Assembly (NCBI GenBank): GCA_022432975.1
Contig: CM039505.1
Location: forward strand, 51,492,653-51,556,652
DNA: 64,000 nt
Origin: Begonia masoniana
Taxonomy: Eukaryota > Streptophyta > Magnoliopsida > Cucurbitales > Begoniaceae
Direction of reading: 5' to 3'
Positions 46,426-58,065 of the stretch are shown in pieces. The notes under the pieces are model-generated. The model was not told the DNA's origin. It worked only from the letters and a program-made list of their open reading frames with translations, and made no database searches. Both the position numbers and the translations under genes were made by a program. Positions within the stretch are counted from its first letter, which is position 1, and each line of letters opens with the position of its first letter.

Positions 46426-47522
46426 TTGGTAGGGTCAATGTTTACCCTCAAACTTAAGGGTCAATAACAAGTAGATCCTTAATTTTTTTTTTTCAGGCAG
46501 ATAAGTCCCTGAACTAAGGGGCATCAACGTGTAAGTTATTGTTGTTAGGGTATTTGGTTTTTATTTTATCTGATTGAAAATTTTCATAGATAATTTGTTT
46601 TGGCAATGGGGAGCGAGATAAAGGAGATCTTGGAGAAATTCAATAGCCCCATTTCATGAGAGGCTCGTTGATTTTCAGCGAGTTTTCAATGATTTGATCG
46701 TACTCTGGATTTTTCCGAAAATATCCTCTATGGTTCCTCCCAACCAAAATTCCAAATTGTCTTTCATCGCCTGAATAAAAAAATGAAGATTCTACGTACA
46801 ATAACTTACATGTTAACGCCTCTTAATTTAACGATCTAAAAAAAATTTAAATACCTACTTGCTTCTGACCTTAGATTTAAGAGTAAATATTTGATTTACT
46901 GTAACGACCCACCCGCTCCGTTGGGCCTAACCGTGTGGTGTCCCACACCGCCACGTGGCCACAATCCACCCGCTCCGTTGGGCCTAACCGTGTGGTGTCC
47001 CACACCGCCACGTGGCCACAATCCACCCGCTACGTTGGGCCCGATCGTACCACATGTGCTCATGATCTTCTCCCCACCTGAAGCTTAAGTGGTACTCCCA
47101 CTTGTAACTTAATGACCTAACAGCCTGGAGGTCTTGGGTTCGAGTGAGGGAGGGTAAAAACTCCTCAACCAGGTGTGGGGAGAAGATCATGAATACACGT
47201 GGTACGATCGGGCCCAATGTAGCAGGTGGATTGTGGCCACGTGGCAGTGTGGGACACCGCACGGCCGAGCCCAACTGAGCAGGTGGGTCGTTACATAAAG
47301 TAACTCAAGTGGTACTCCCACTTGTAGTCTAATGACCTAAAAGCCTGGAAGTCTTAGGTTCGAGTGGGGGGAAGACAAAAACTCCTCAACCAGATAGGGA
47401 GAAGATCATGAGTACACGTGGTACGATCGGGTCCAACGTAGTTGGTGGATCGTGGCCACGTGGCGGTGTGGGACACCGCACAACTGGGTCCAACGGAGTG
47501 AGTGGGTCGTTACATTTACCAA
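46426..47522. mobile_element. Long-TIR MITE split by a fold-back element
   Basis: The left TIR starts ttggtagggtcaatgttta. The inverted right TIR lies at about 46790-46899 and resumes at 47515-47522 after removal of the element at 46900-47514. Shared inner blocks include caataacaagtagatcctta against its diverged complement and gtaagttattg. Same family as 25071-26105 and 2930-3342. The fold-back element sits in the last few bases of the right TIR. Confidence 0.65.
46900..47514. mobile_element. GC-rich fold-back element with tRNA-like boxes, TG...CA ends
   Basis: Starts TGTAACGACCCACC and ends GGGTCGTTACA, flanked by TTTAC at 46895-46899 and 47515-47519. The left arm (46900-47076) contains 57-bp units at 46910, 46967 and 47024. 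An inverted arm follows at about 47180-47295, and then loop plus inverted arm are repeated (47296-47514). Each loop carries a segment like a tRNA gene: an A-box-like aagtggta region, and B-box-like ggttcgagtg at 47137 and 47357. No coding frame. The 5-bp duplication and TG...CA ends resemble integrase products, but direct LTRs are absent. Confidence 0.7.
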
Positions 47523-47954
47523 TTATTATTTTTTTTTCTAATGCATAAAAAAAACCCTACGTGGAAATCAGTTTATCATAATATATGATCTAAGTGTTAC
47601 TCTATGAAGATTTACTCTAATTTAAAAGCAAAAAATAAATAAATAAATCCAATTTCCTTCTGCATGTTCTCTCTCTCCTCTCTCTTATTTTTGGATATAT
47701 ATATATATATATAATAAATAAATAAATCCAATTTTTTCGGCATGTTATCTCTCTCCTCTCTCTTATTTTTGGATATATATATAAATATATAAAATAATAA
47801 TAATAATAAAGGGCAGCCATTAGTATTTAATAGAGAGAGTATTAGTGATAAGAGGAAGAACTGGTTACTTGGTAATGTAATAAATATTAAGCTGCCTCGA
47901 AATTAATGTTGTTAAATTCCTTCCAGGCTTTATGAGAGCCACCAAAACACCAAA
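47523..47954. other. AT-rich spacer with a short direct duplication
   Basis: A 79-bp unit containing ctctctcctctctcttattt and a (TA)n tract occurs twice (about 47636-47713 and 47715-47790). Nothing else was recognised. Confidence 0.5.
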
Positions 47955-49283
47955 AGTGAAGTTTTCTTTATCTTCTTTTCAATTTTTTCTCGAAGTAATG
48001 AATATTTTTCTTTCGTTTTTTATTTATTACAATATATTTTGAACTAATTTTAAAAATAAATTTATACATAATACGACTCAAAAGTGACAAAATTATACTA
48101 CGGAATACACAAGTGATTAATATTTTTTTGAGTTTGTATAATTATTGGTCAAAACTAACCTATCGTATATTAGGGTTTTATTCAACAGCCAAAACAAGAC
48201 ATTATCAGAGGAACTGGATTATGCAATTAAAAGAGATAGTACGAACTAAGAGTAATTATGCCCACTAACTTATCCAAAAATATTAAATTTTTTAAAACAT
48301 CAAATAGAATTGAAACTGCATTTGATCATTGTCCGTACGATTGCTTAAAAAAAAATCAAGATTTAGTTTGCACTTTTATCCCACATTTATTTTTACGTGT
48401 CATTTATTTATTATACATCCAACGTTACTCTTAGTTAATGAAATTGATGCATTGATAAGAATGCGACGAAGTACTATAGCCGAGAAAGACAAAAGCTTCG
48501 AATTAATGCTGACAATATTGAGAATTTTTCATCCAGCTATGGTTTCACTTGATGCTTCATTTATTCGAAATAATTGATACACTAAATGTAGTAAAATTCA
48601 ATGAAAATGTATCATGTGAAGTTTTCTTTATTTCTTTTCAATTTTTTCTCGAAGTAATGAATATTTTTCTTTCGTTTTTTATTTATTACAATATATTTTG
48701 AACTAATTTTAAAAATAAATTTATACATAATACGACTCAAAAGTGACAAAATTATACTACGGAATACACAAGTGATTAATATTTTTTTGAGTTTGTATAA
48801 TTATTGGTCAAAACTAACCTATCGTATATTAGGGTTTTATTCAACAGCCAAAACAAGACATTATCAGAGGAACTGGATTATGCAATTAAAAGAGATAGTA
48901 CGAACTAACAGAGTCATAGTAATTATGCCCACTAACTTATCCAAAAATATTAAATTTTTTAAAACATCAAATAGAATTGAAACTGCATTTGATCATTGTC
49001 CGTACGATTGCTTAAAAAAAAATCAAGATTTAGTTTGCACTTTTATCCCACATTTATTTTTACGTGTCATTTATTTATTATACATCCAACGTTACTCTTA
49101 GTTAATGAAATTGATGCATTGATAAGAATGCGACGAAGTACTATAGCCGAGAAAGACAAAAGCTTCGAATTAATGCTGACAATATTGAGAATTTTTCATC
49201 CAGCTATGGTTTCACTTGATGCTTCATTTATTCGAAATAATTGATACACTAAATGTAGTAAAATTCAATGAAAATGTATCATT
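47955..49283. repeat. Tandem direct duplication of a ~660-bp unit
   Basis: Copy 1 spans 47955-48615 and copy 2 spans 48616-49283. Both start gtgaagttttctttat and end gaaaatgtatcat. Differences noticed are a one-base change in a T/C tract and an 8-base indel (aagagtaat against aacagagtcatagtaat). Both copies contain the same 82-codon open frame with a non-ATG start, with no recognised family; I consider it non-coding. Confidence 0.93.
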
Positions 49284-50354
49284 ATTTAGTATATAAATTT
49301 GAATATAATAAATGGGCTGCCTTCTTTTCTGTGGCTAAATTAATAAAAAACTTGCACAAAGGGAGAAAAAGAAAGAAGTAAAACATGTGAAATGTTGTGG
49401 GCGAAAAGCGACTGAAGTTGCATGCTTTTTAATTTGCGGCTTTTCTGTCCATGCAATGAATGAATGTATTCATTCATTCATTCCGGCTGCCTAACCATCA
49501 TTAAACACATCTTCTTAAAGACACGTGTGATTGGAAATTCCATCGTGGCAGATAATGTGAGAGAAAAAAAAGTCGTATATCGACTCGTCGTGATTCTAAT
49601 ACGATGAATCAATAGAATTCCTATCCGTAAATAATAAATAAAACATGAGAAAAGTCGCATTACACACGAATAAAAACATAGATAAATAGAAGATTCAAGA
49701 GGCTCGTATAATGATAAATAATACAATTTTGTCAACATGGTTGTATGACTATTTTGCTCTCGGGTTTCTCCCAAAAAGACCTTCAACGAGTTGGAGATGA
49801 GATCTTATTAATGAATCATTCACCTCAGCATCACCTAAACAATGTGCATGTTTTGTGCGACGCTCTTACAGTTTATCCTAATCTTGAGTCATTCTTGCTC
49901 AGAATAAGACAACCCACTACATCAACTTATTGAGGGTCCGACTCTAATACCATTTATAAAAATTTGATCTCAATTAAGTTGTATAATATTGTTCGTATTG
50001 GACTAAATTCTCACAAATTTGTTCTCAGGTTTGACCAAAAGACTTGTACTAGTTGGAGAAGAAATTTGACTTCTTAACCGTTCAACTTTACCTTACTCAA
50101 GTGATACCGAATTGTTCATTCTACTGCTATGTGCTAAGTCCTCGTAATGTACCCTAATTTTAGGTCATTCTTGCTTGGAAGATAACACTGCACCATGTGT
50201 TAGGTCAATGATGAACCCATAAAGAATCTAGCAAGAAACAATTAAATACGGTATTCATAACTTCAACTAGAAGCCCATTTATTTCTTTTGCCGCATTCCA
50301 TAGAATTGAATTTTGTGTGCTATTTACATGTCTTTACTGTTTGACCTAATTCAT

Positions 50355-50358
<4 letters not shown>
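49284..50358. other. Spacer with two diverged copies of an old repeat
   Basis: Sequence at about 49740-49960 (aacgagttggagatgagatc ...) recurs in diverged form at about 50030-50220 (actagttggagaagaaattt ...), each followed by a gtcattcttgct phrase. It looks like an old LTR-derived or TRIM-like repeat. No gene was recognised. Confidence 0.4.

Positions 50359-50407
<49 letters not shown>
50359..50407. repeat. (CT)n microsatellite
   Basis: About 24 CT units without interruption. Confidence 0.96.
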
Positions 50408-50411
<4 letters not shown>

Positions 50412-51334
50412 TCAATAAAAGAAGAGACATACAAGGTAAGTAAAGGGGAGAAGAAGATATATTAAATTGAGTATGGAGACACTTCCAAGGTCAGAGAGGT
50501 TGCAGAGGACGCCATTTACAACCTTAGACAGGTAGTTAGCCATGTCTATGCGTACAATACATGCAACCCCTTCAATACATAACACCCTCCCTTATTTATT
50601 TATTTAACTCAAAGAGTGTTGGAAAATTTTACAAGTACGTCGATGCCTAAATTTAGGCAGCCCACATGTTTAGTTTAGTAGGTGTTTGTGTAGCAATTCC
50701 TCCAATAAGGACAAAATGATCACCAACCTAAACTCCATAATATTTAGGTTAATACATGAGTAAGAGTTCTTTATCCAAACTAACTAGATGAATTTTCGGA
50801 AATCAACGATACCCAAGAGCAAAACTGTGAGTAAGCCCCATCAACTATCTCAATCGGCAAATATGGCTCGAGTCAACTTGACCAGTCCTGGGGTCAACCA
50901 AGGTCGGGACATGGGGGGCCACCCTGAATTGGGAGGTTCGTGATCAGGCCCGCTAGCCTTATACTCTTGATCGATCACAAACCTATTAGCGTTGATAAAA
51001 AAATCAAAGTTTACTCTAAATATTTTGAAAAGAATGATGGAGACATTCAAAGTTTATTCTAAATTTACTTAAGAATCACTAAATTACAAGTTTACCCTTT
51101 AAATTTAAGAAATTCCTTCAATGGGCCTCATTAAATTACTTGTAGGCCAAACTACAATCAATTGGGTCCATCAAACGGTTTTCGACACGTAGTTTTTTTA
51201 TAAGGCCCAGCCCCAACGAGGCCTTGTCCGACGAGTGTTCTTTCTTCTGGATTCTACTTCCCAATCACCTCAGTTTTCTTTGATTTGGGATGAATTGAAG
51301 CAGAAGAACAGATTCAGCTTCGAATTTTAGCGAA
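50408..51334. other. Spacer and promoter of the TLD gene
   Basis: No gene before 51335. Close to the start are several GGCCC/GGCCCA-type motifs (51120-51220), as in many housekeeping promoters. No clear TATA box was seen. Confidence 0.4.
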
Positions 51335-54300
51335 ATGGGAAATGCACAGTCTCCCTCAACAGATCCTCGCTTTGTTATGGCTTCCAGGTTTTTTACCCTC
51401 TATTTGCTCATTCCCTTCTTCAGCTCGAGCAGGTTTTTGTATAATACAAATGATCGAACTCAATCATGGTTGCAGAGCTTTCACTCCCAGGGAAATTGAG
51501 GATTTAAAGTCTTTGTTTCAGTCTCTCGCCGCTCAGTCTAATAGTAATGGAGAATACATCTCCGCCGCTGTTTTTAAGGTTAGTTTTCTTCTTAATTTCT
51601 TCGTAGACTGAATCACTTTCAGTTTTTCCTCTCGTTCTCCTTTGACTTTACATGGGCAGGTGTATTTCGCACTTTGTGGTCCTCTTGGCGATAGGCTCTT
51701 TGATTTAGTTACCCAGCAACGGAAAGATCAAAAGCTCACCTTTGAGGACCTTGTAATAGCTAAAGTGAGTTTATTTGTGAATTCATTCAAGTTTAAGTAG
51801 ATTCTTTTATTGATTTATTTTTAGAAAAAAATTGGGTCGAATTCATCTTTAGAAACTGACTTGCAGTGACAAGGCACCGAAGTGGGTGAAACCGGTATTT
51901 GGCTAGTTTTAGCTAGCAGATTAGAGACAAATTTATTGATACATTTAGATTATTTCAGAAGTGAACATGTTAATTGCTGTAAATCAGAAAGTTATTCATT
52001 TATTTTGAAGCTATGAAGAATTCCACTTCTTTAACATTAAGGTTGTGATGTGGGTTAATAACCTTTTTGGACAGCCTCCTCTCTTGAATTAGCTTTTAGG
52101 ATTGAGCTCTAATCCAACTGGTTTGTACAGCAGTATTAGAGTTGTTCCAATTTCTGGAATGACTCTCGTCCAGGATGTGTAGGAGGCATGTTACAGTCGT
52201 ATTAGTTTTCGTCGGTTCTGAACTAGGGATAGATTGTAATGACTCTGAATCTCACATTCCTAAGGTGAAGTCTCTAATGTGGGTTAATAATATTTTTAAC
52301 ACCCTCCTCTATCAAGCTAGTTTTTGGAGTTAAACTCTACCCGATTGGTTACGTATTTTATCTATGTTGTTTATATTAATGTAATCATATTTAATTTGGT
52401 TAAGTGCAATTTCAATCTTAATGTCTAAGATCATTTGCAGATTAAACTTTAAATCTTTTTTTTTTGACAAATAAAATTTGTATTTTTCATCTATTAGCGA
52501 TTTGGATATTGCCGTCAATTTATTCTTTAAATCCAACACAAACATATTGAAATCGTCAGAGTGGAGATCGACGGAGATTGAACTCGGGTTAGAAATCACT
52601 GAAGAGATTAAAAACAGAGTTAAAATACCCAATTACGTGAAAAACGTGATATACATACTAGATATACCAAATAAACTGACGACAAAGTTCAAATGGTTAA
52701 TAACTGAAAAGTAGATGTTCAAATTTGCTAAAAAAATTACTGTTAAGGTCTAATTGTAAATGTCCTCAAATGTTAATGTTAAATTGCACTTTACACTATC
52801 TAATTTGTTACATAAGTTGGCCACAGACCATAGTCCTTTTATCGGGAGCAGTTGTGATCCTATTCGTTATTTTTCTTAAGGCTGTATTTTTACATTTTTT
52901 TTTATGTTATTTGAAAATGCAGGGGGTTTATGAAAAAGGAACAAAAGATGAGATAGAAGAGTTCATTTATCAATTAGTTGATGTCACGGGCGATGGGATG
53001 GTGGGGAGGTATGACTCTTTTTCTGAGAAAATGGTTTAGAATTTAGCTGCCTTAGTACGAGTTGTATACATTTATCAACTCTTCAGTTATGACCTTTTCA
53101 GTCTTATTAAAATCTTTATGAGTAGTATTTGTTAAATTTTTTTACATTTTGTACGTAGTTTTGAATGCAATCCGTCAAGTTTTGTGTAGAAATTTCTTGG
53201 GTACTGGAAAAAAGTTTGAGGGTATTATAATTTCTTGCTTCATAGCTTCTGTTTTTATGTTGATGCCAGGTCTGATTTGGAATCTGTTCTTTTCGAAATT
53301 TTCAACAATATATTCTCTCTGAAAAGTAACGATCCTCAATCTACTTCAAATCAGGATGTTGTTGAAATATTTGTTAATGCCGCAAATTTCTCAACGGAAG
53401 ACAGGAGATGTTCTTTTGAAAATTTCAAAAACTGGTGTCATCTTCTTCCATCCGTCAGAAAGTGGCTTGGAAGTTTGTTATCGGCTCCTGATCCAGGTTT
53501 TATACATTCATTCTTAGCCCAAAATTTACGCTCTAAATTTACATTTTCATCTCACTCTATGATGTAGTGTTCATGTGTTATTTATTCGTTGATTTAAATA
53601 ATTTATTATTTTAAATGTTTATATTATACCATAATAATTTTATCAATGAGTGAATATGCAAAACTAAGTTAGAGTGTGAATCTATAGTGTAATCGTAATA
53701 TTGCCCCATATATATTAGTAGAATGATTTTGACACTTTAAATTTACGTCTTGAAAATAAATATTTGAAATGGAAAAAGATTTTGTGTAGGAAGATTGGGT
53801 TGTCAGTTTCCCCGATTGCAGAACACGGACGACATGGATTCGAATTTGATATTATTGAGGAAGGAATATGCTTGGCATATAGGAGGAGGTCTTTCTCAGC
53901 AGGAGTTGGAAGAATGGAGACTACTTTACCATAGTGCAGTTAATGGTCTGAGTTTCACTACATTTTTAGGAAGCACATTGTGAGTAATTTCTATTTATTT
54001 ATTTATTTTTATAAGAAATTATTTGTATTGATAGAAACAAATTACAAGAGAAAAAAGTGGAAGAATTTTTTTTTAAAAAAGTGAAAATAGTTTTACTTAG
54101 TTTATAGTAATATTTCTCCAATTATAGAGAATCAAGCCAAATGGATAATTATTGAAAACTTTGAACATAAGTCTGACTTTTGTTTTCGAAGATTATAGCA
54201 TTGTGATGAACTCAAATAGCCCAAAAGATTTTCAAAACACTTGATTAATCTCAAGATTAACATTCACTTCTTAGATCTTGTTCCTATGTTGAAAATCTCA

Positions 54301-55132
54301 AGAAAATTTTTGGATGCATTCAAATAGTCTGATTGAATGAAGGGAGAGAAAAAGTACCGGAAAATATTTCAATGTGATTGTTAGTTTCGTTTTGGCCTTC
54401 TGCAGAAGGGATGACAATGCGGGAAAAAAAGCTAAAAATGGATTTTTCTCCTTTAGATTTGATCATGCGTGGAGCGATGTTTTATGAAATTTGATAATTT
54501 TAATCGATAATGTTTGGCGAAATTAGATAATTGTTTTGGTTAACTTACAGAAATGCAGAAGGGCCAACCATTTTGATCATCAAGGATAAAGAAGGTTACA
54601 TCTATGGAGGCTATGCATCTCAACCATGGGAGAGACACGGCGATTTCTACGGAGATATGAAGTCTTTTCTTTTTCAGCTCTATCCAAAGGCGTCTTTATA
54701 CCGACCGACCGGAGCGAACAACAACATCCAATGGGTACCAAATAAACACAATTTTTTACTGCCCATAATCGGTATAAAAACATTAAATTCTGCTTAATTA
54801 TGTCGGGTTTCGGTCGAATTTTGCAGTGTGCTGTAAATTTCAGCTCGGAAAGTATTCCGAATGGAGTCGGATTCGGAGGGAGAGCTAATCATTTCGGCCT
54901 TTTCTTGTCAGCAAGCTTTGATGGAGGACACTCTTTCAGCTGTTCAACATTTGGGAATCCTTCTCTCTCCAAAACGCAGAATATGGAGCCAGAAGTGATA
55001 GAATGCTGGGGAGTAGTCCAAAACGCAGCACAAAAGGAACGAAACGACACCACCAAAGGCACTGTTTTAGAGAGATTTAAGGAGGATCGTCACTTGCTCA
55101 ACATGGTTGGGATTGCAAATTCTAGCCAGTGA
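51335..55132 (+). CDS. TLD-domain protein with EF-hand-like N-terminal region (MEAK7-like)
   Basis: Eight exons: 51335-51387, 51476-51578, 51660-51764, 52923-53008, 53270-53496, 53790-53979, 54551-54734 and 54827-55132. Phases agree throughout and the product is 417 residues, close to the plant TLD protein family represented by Arabidopsis At5g06260. The start MGNAQSPS fits an N-myristoylation signal with Gly2. Residues up to about 210 form a helical EF-hand-like region (for example DVTGDGMVGRSDLESVL). The C-terminal TLD domain includes GPTILIIKD, GYIYGGYASQPWERHGDFYGD, SFLFQLYP, FGGRANHFGLFLSASFDGG and EVIECWGV. TLD proteins are linked to oxidative-stress resistance and V-ATPase or lysosomal signalling in animals. 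Plant function is not established. Intron 3 (about 1.16 kb) contains a MITE and an old repeat. Confidence 0.93.
52029..52350. repeat. Diverged direct repeats in TLD intron 3
   Basis: A block starting gtgatgtgggttaataacct (52029) recurs in diverged form at about 52272 (taatgtgggttaataatatt), about 243 bases apart. Each is followed by ctcctct and a tta-aactcta segment. It resembles terminal direct repeats of a small, old LTR-like (TRIM) element, but no target duplication was found. Confidence 0.45.
52402..52797. mobile_element. Long-TIR MITE in TLD intron 3
   Basis: The left end taagtgcaatttcaatctta and the reverse complement of the right end taaagtgcaatttaacatta start TIRs that align for more than 100 bases. 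Same family as the UEV intron MITE at 35412. No coding capacity; target duplication not resolved. Confidence 0.68.
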
Positions 55133-55527
55133 CCAAGTGGATCTGTAATGAATTTTGTAAATTGATTTAATTTTAGGGTTAATGTTTGACTAATTTTATC
55201 AACGCATAAGCCGTTTCACTAACTACTCGTGAACAAATGCGATTTTGGGAAAAAAAAATTGTTTAAAAACCATATATTATAATTCAATCAACGTCCAAAT
55301 TATCCTACAAAAAAATTCGGATTATTATATGTGAAATAAAAATTATATGGAAAGTCAAAGATTGTGAATTGACCATTCTTTGCATGAACTGGTCAAACAG
55401 GGCTGAAAATTCTCCCTTCTTACGTAAAATATTGCTAATTTTATATTATTTTTGGTATCTTCTCCTTTTATTTTTTCAAATTATTATTTTTTGGCATTCA
55501 ACAACTCTTGCTCTCTTTGTTGAACCA
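55133..55527. other. 3' flank of TLD gene and spacer
   Basis: AT-rich sequence, probably the 3' UTR and then intergenic DNA. The 5' end of the following copia LTR may lie near 55528 (TGTTGAACC), but this could not be confirmed. Confidence 0.35.
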
Positions 55528-55956
55528 TACAACTAAACCGGGTTCAAGAAGCGGTTACAAAATTCGATAGCGCTCAATGATTTCTCTCTTCATAATCTCT
55601 CTCACGTTTTGTGTTTTCTTCTATTTTGTTGTTTATTGTATTATGTTGTAGGCTTAGAAAAGCCATAGAACATCATACCTTTACGAATGAGAATATCGTA
55701 TAATTTCCAATCGTCTTCTTCTTCCTCTTTTCTTTATACCATTCTAACATGGTATCAGAGCTATAAACAATTCCTCTTTGCCTCTGTACTTCTCTGAAAC
55801 GATGACCTCCTCACAAAGTACGACAGACACACTGTCGTCTTCTTCCTCCCCTCTATCCTCACTCCCTCATATTCCTGCAGTAAACCAGGCCTTAACCATC
55901 AAGCTCGATGATTCAAATTTTTGTATCTGGAAAAACCAGCTACTGAACGTCGTTAT
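55528..55956 (+). mobile_element. 5' part of a copia element (element A), interrupted
   Basis: A presumed LTR end at 55749 is followed directly by an initiator-Met tRNA primer site (TGGTATCAGAGC, 55750-55761). A short leader and the start of gag follow at 55802. The gag frame has a Ser/Thr-rich start and then the conserved LDDSNFCIWKNQLLNVVI block of copia gag (UBN2-type). The frame is cut at 55956 by the insertion of element B. The remainder of element A would lie beyond the right edge of the window. The LTR start is a guess. Confidence 0.7.
55750..55761 (+). other. Primer binding site of copia element A
   Basis: TGGTATCAGAGC, complementary to the 3' end of plant initiator-Met tRNA, immediately after a CA that would end the LTR. 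Confidence 0.75.
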
Positions 55957-58051
55957 TGTTGGTTTTCGGGGTTCCTACGCATGGCGGAATTCACTATTAT
56001 TCATAATAATAGTGACATGCGTTACCCTGTGACTTTAAAACTATTTTAAAATCATTAAAAACCATAAGTTGGATCGTTAGTCTAAAAGAAATTATTTTTG
56101 AGAAATATGTAATTTTTCAAAATGTAAACAATTTACATTGAGAAAAATTATTAGAATTAGGTTGTGAAGTAATAAAAGAAAATACCTTTTTGGAGCAACG
56201 CTTTTACTCAGGTATTCCCGTCTGATCTTAACAGCTTTAACTCAGGATCAGGTGTTATTCCCGAAGACTTTGATACCGTCGAGTCTTCTCTGAAGATCTT
56301 TACACTAAAATCTCCTGACGTGTGGGCGTCTCTCTTACAAGAACAATACACTCTTATATTTCTAGAGAGACGTGTTCTCAACACATGAGACGTCTCTCTT
56401 CGATCTTAGAAAACGGTTTTCTAAAACCGAATACGGAAAGGTCACACCTTTTCTCTCTAGGGATTTTTTTCTCGGTCGTTCACCGTTGTTGTCTTCCAAT
56501 GTCAAATCACATTTGACAATTTTTATAGATCTGTTTTAAAATTAATTTTTTAGATTTATTTTAATAAAAACTAATTTTTAAAAAATAAATCATATCTAAT
56601 CAAATCTAATTTGATTAACAGTTGATTTATCTAATAAATCAATTTATTAATTAATCATATAATCTAAAAACAGTTTTTAGAATATATTTATGAAAACTAC
56701 TTTTCAAGATAATCTCATCTTATGAGATTATTCAGATATACTTTTAAATATTAAACAAACTATAAGTCAATCGTAGATCAAATCTAATCTAATCAGATTT
56801 TCCATATCTACTTATATTCAAATTTCAAAAATCTGATTTGATAGTTCGTTACATAACTAACTTTCAATTTGAAGATCAAATCTCATCTGATGAGATTCTT
56901 CAAATCTAATTCAAATCCCTTAAAAATATTTCATCTAATGAGATATTTTATTTTGAATTCAAAATATAAAAACTATTTATATATTTTGAATAACAATATA
57001 TTCAAATGAGTGTTTATAAATGATTAATCTTTATTAATCATTTATATATTTATTCTTATAACATGGAAATTAAATAGTGATATAAGATAACAGAGGGACC
57101 GATGGACCTATAGTTTTAAGCTCCAATAATATTTATTAATTAATATAAACTCTTTATATTAAATAACACAATTATTAACTCTAGAGTAATTCCACTAAAT
57201 ACCTAGAGTTGCACTCTTAGAACTATAGAGTATATTTACTCAAAGTAATGTCCATTGATATAGTCATTACATATGTATTAATCCTCCATTAAGATTCGTA
57301 ATAGAGCTAGGTATAAAATCCGTTAACCTCTCATATTACATCTTTATCCTTGACTACCATTAGTTCTTGATTGAATAATTAATTCATAACATTTATGAAT
57401 TTGCGCGCTAATTATTCAATCCCTGAACTAACAAACAAGGGAATCTTATATTATGGATTTCATTGTATCAATGTTAGCATTCCCAGCTACTCATTTAATT
57501 TATTCACAAAATACAAGGTTTATGTAATGTAACTCATACAAAACTATACCGAGTAAATCAAAGAATAAATTATAATGAAATAGGAGTCTACTAAATACAA
57601 TGAATTAAGATCATACATATATGACCATCATTATGATAAAATTAATTGTTCTTCATTCAACGGATATTATAAGAACAATATAATTTCATCTGGTCCAGTC
57701 CTATATAATCATATTATATAAAATACAATCACTTTATGTCACTACATATATAGTCGGGATATGACTACACGTTCTCAACGAAGTGAACTGTATTTATGAC
57801 TTTATTAATTTGAAGATCCTTTACTTCAAATATAAGTCATGGACTATTGTGATTATTTCTTTTTAAATTTAATCCCACATATATCAGCATATATGTAAAT
57901 TTAAAATTGCATAAATAATCAAGGATTTTTCTTTGAATTTATAAAGCATATCGAATAATGCAAACATAAAAATTAATCATAAAATTTATTTATTAATTAC
58001 AGCAATAAAAATGTTCATAACATTTGCTTGTTGGGCACATTATTCCCAACA
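55957..58051 (-). repeat. 3' LTR of copia element B (complete)
   Basis: 2095 bases with termini TG...CA. On + it begins TGTTGGTTTTCGGGGTTC and ends ATTATTCCCAACA. The end near 55957 contains a small perfect palindrome cactattatt-c-ataataatagtg. Short open frames inside it (for example 56322-56516) are repeated in the other LTR and are not genes. Confidence 0.92.
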
Positions 58052-58062
58052 ATCTCCCACTT
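58052..58062 (-). other. Polypurine tract of element B
   Basis: On the - strand the sequence aagtgggagat lies directly before the 3' LTR start, as expected for plus-strand priming. Confidence 0.75.
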
Positions 58063-58065
58063 GCC

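Noticed and set aside
47084..47150. Possible tRNA gene
   Set aside because: Box-like sequences are present, but there is no cloverleaf with acceptor stem; treated as tRNA-like part of a fold-back repeat.
48329..49244. Duplicated 82-codon frames
   Set aside because: Non-ATG start, AT-rich, no family; identity is explained by the recent tandem duplication.
56322..56516. 64-codon frame in the 3' LTR, repeated at 63724-63918
   Set aside because: Identical because it lies in both LTRs; no coding features.
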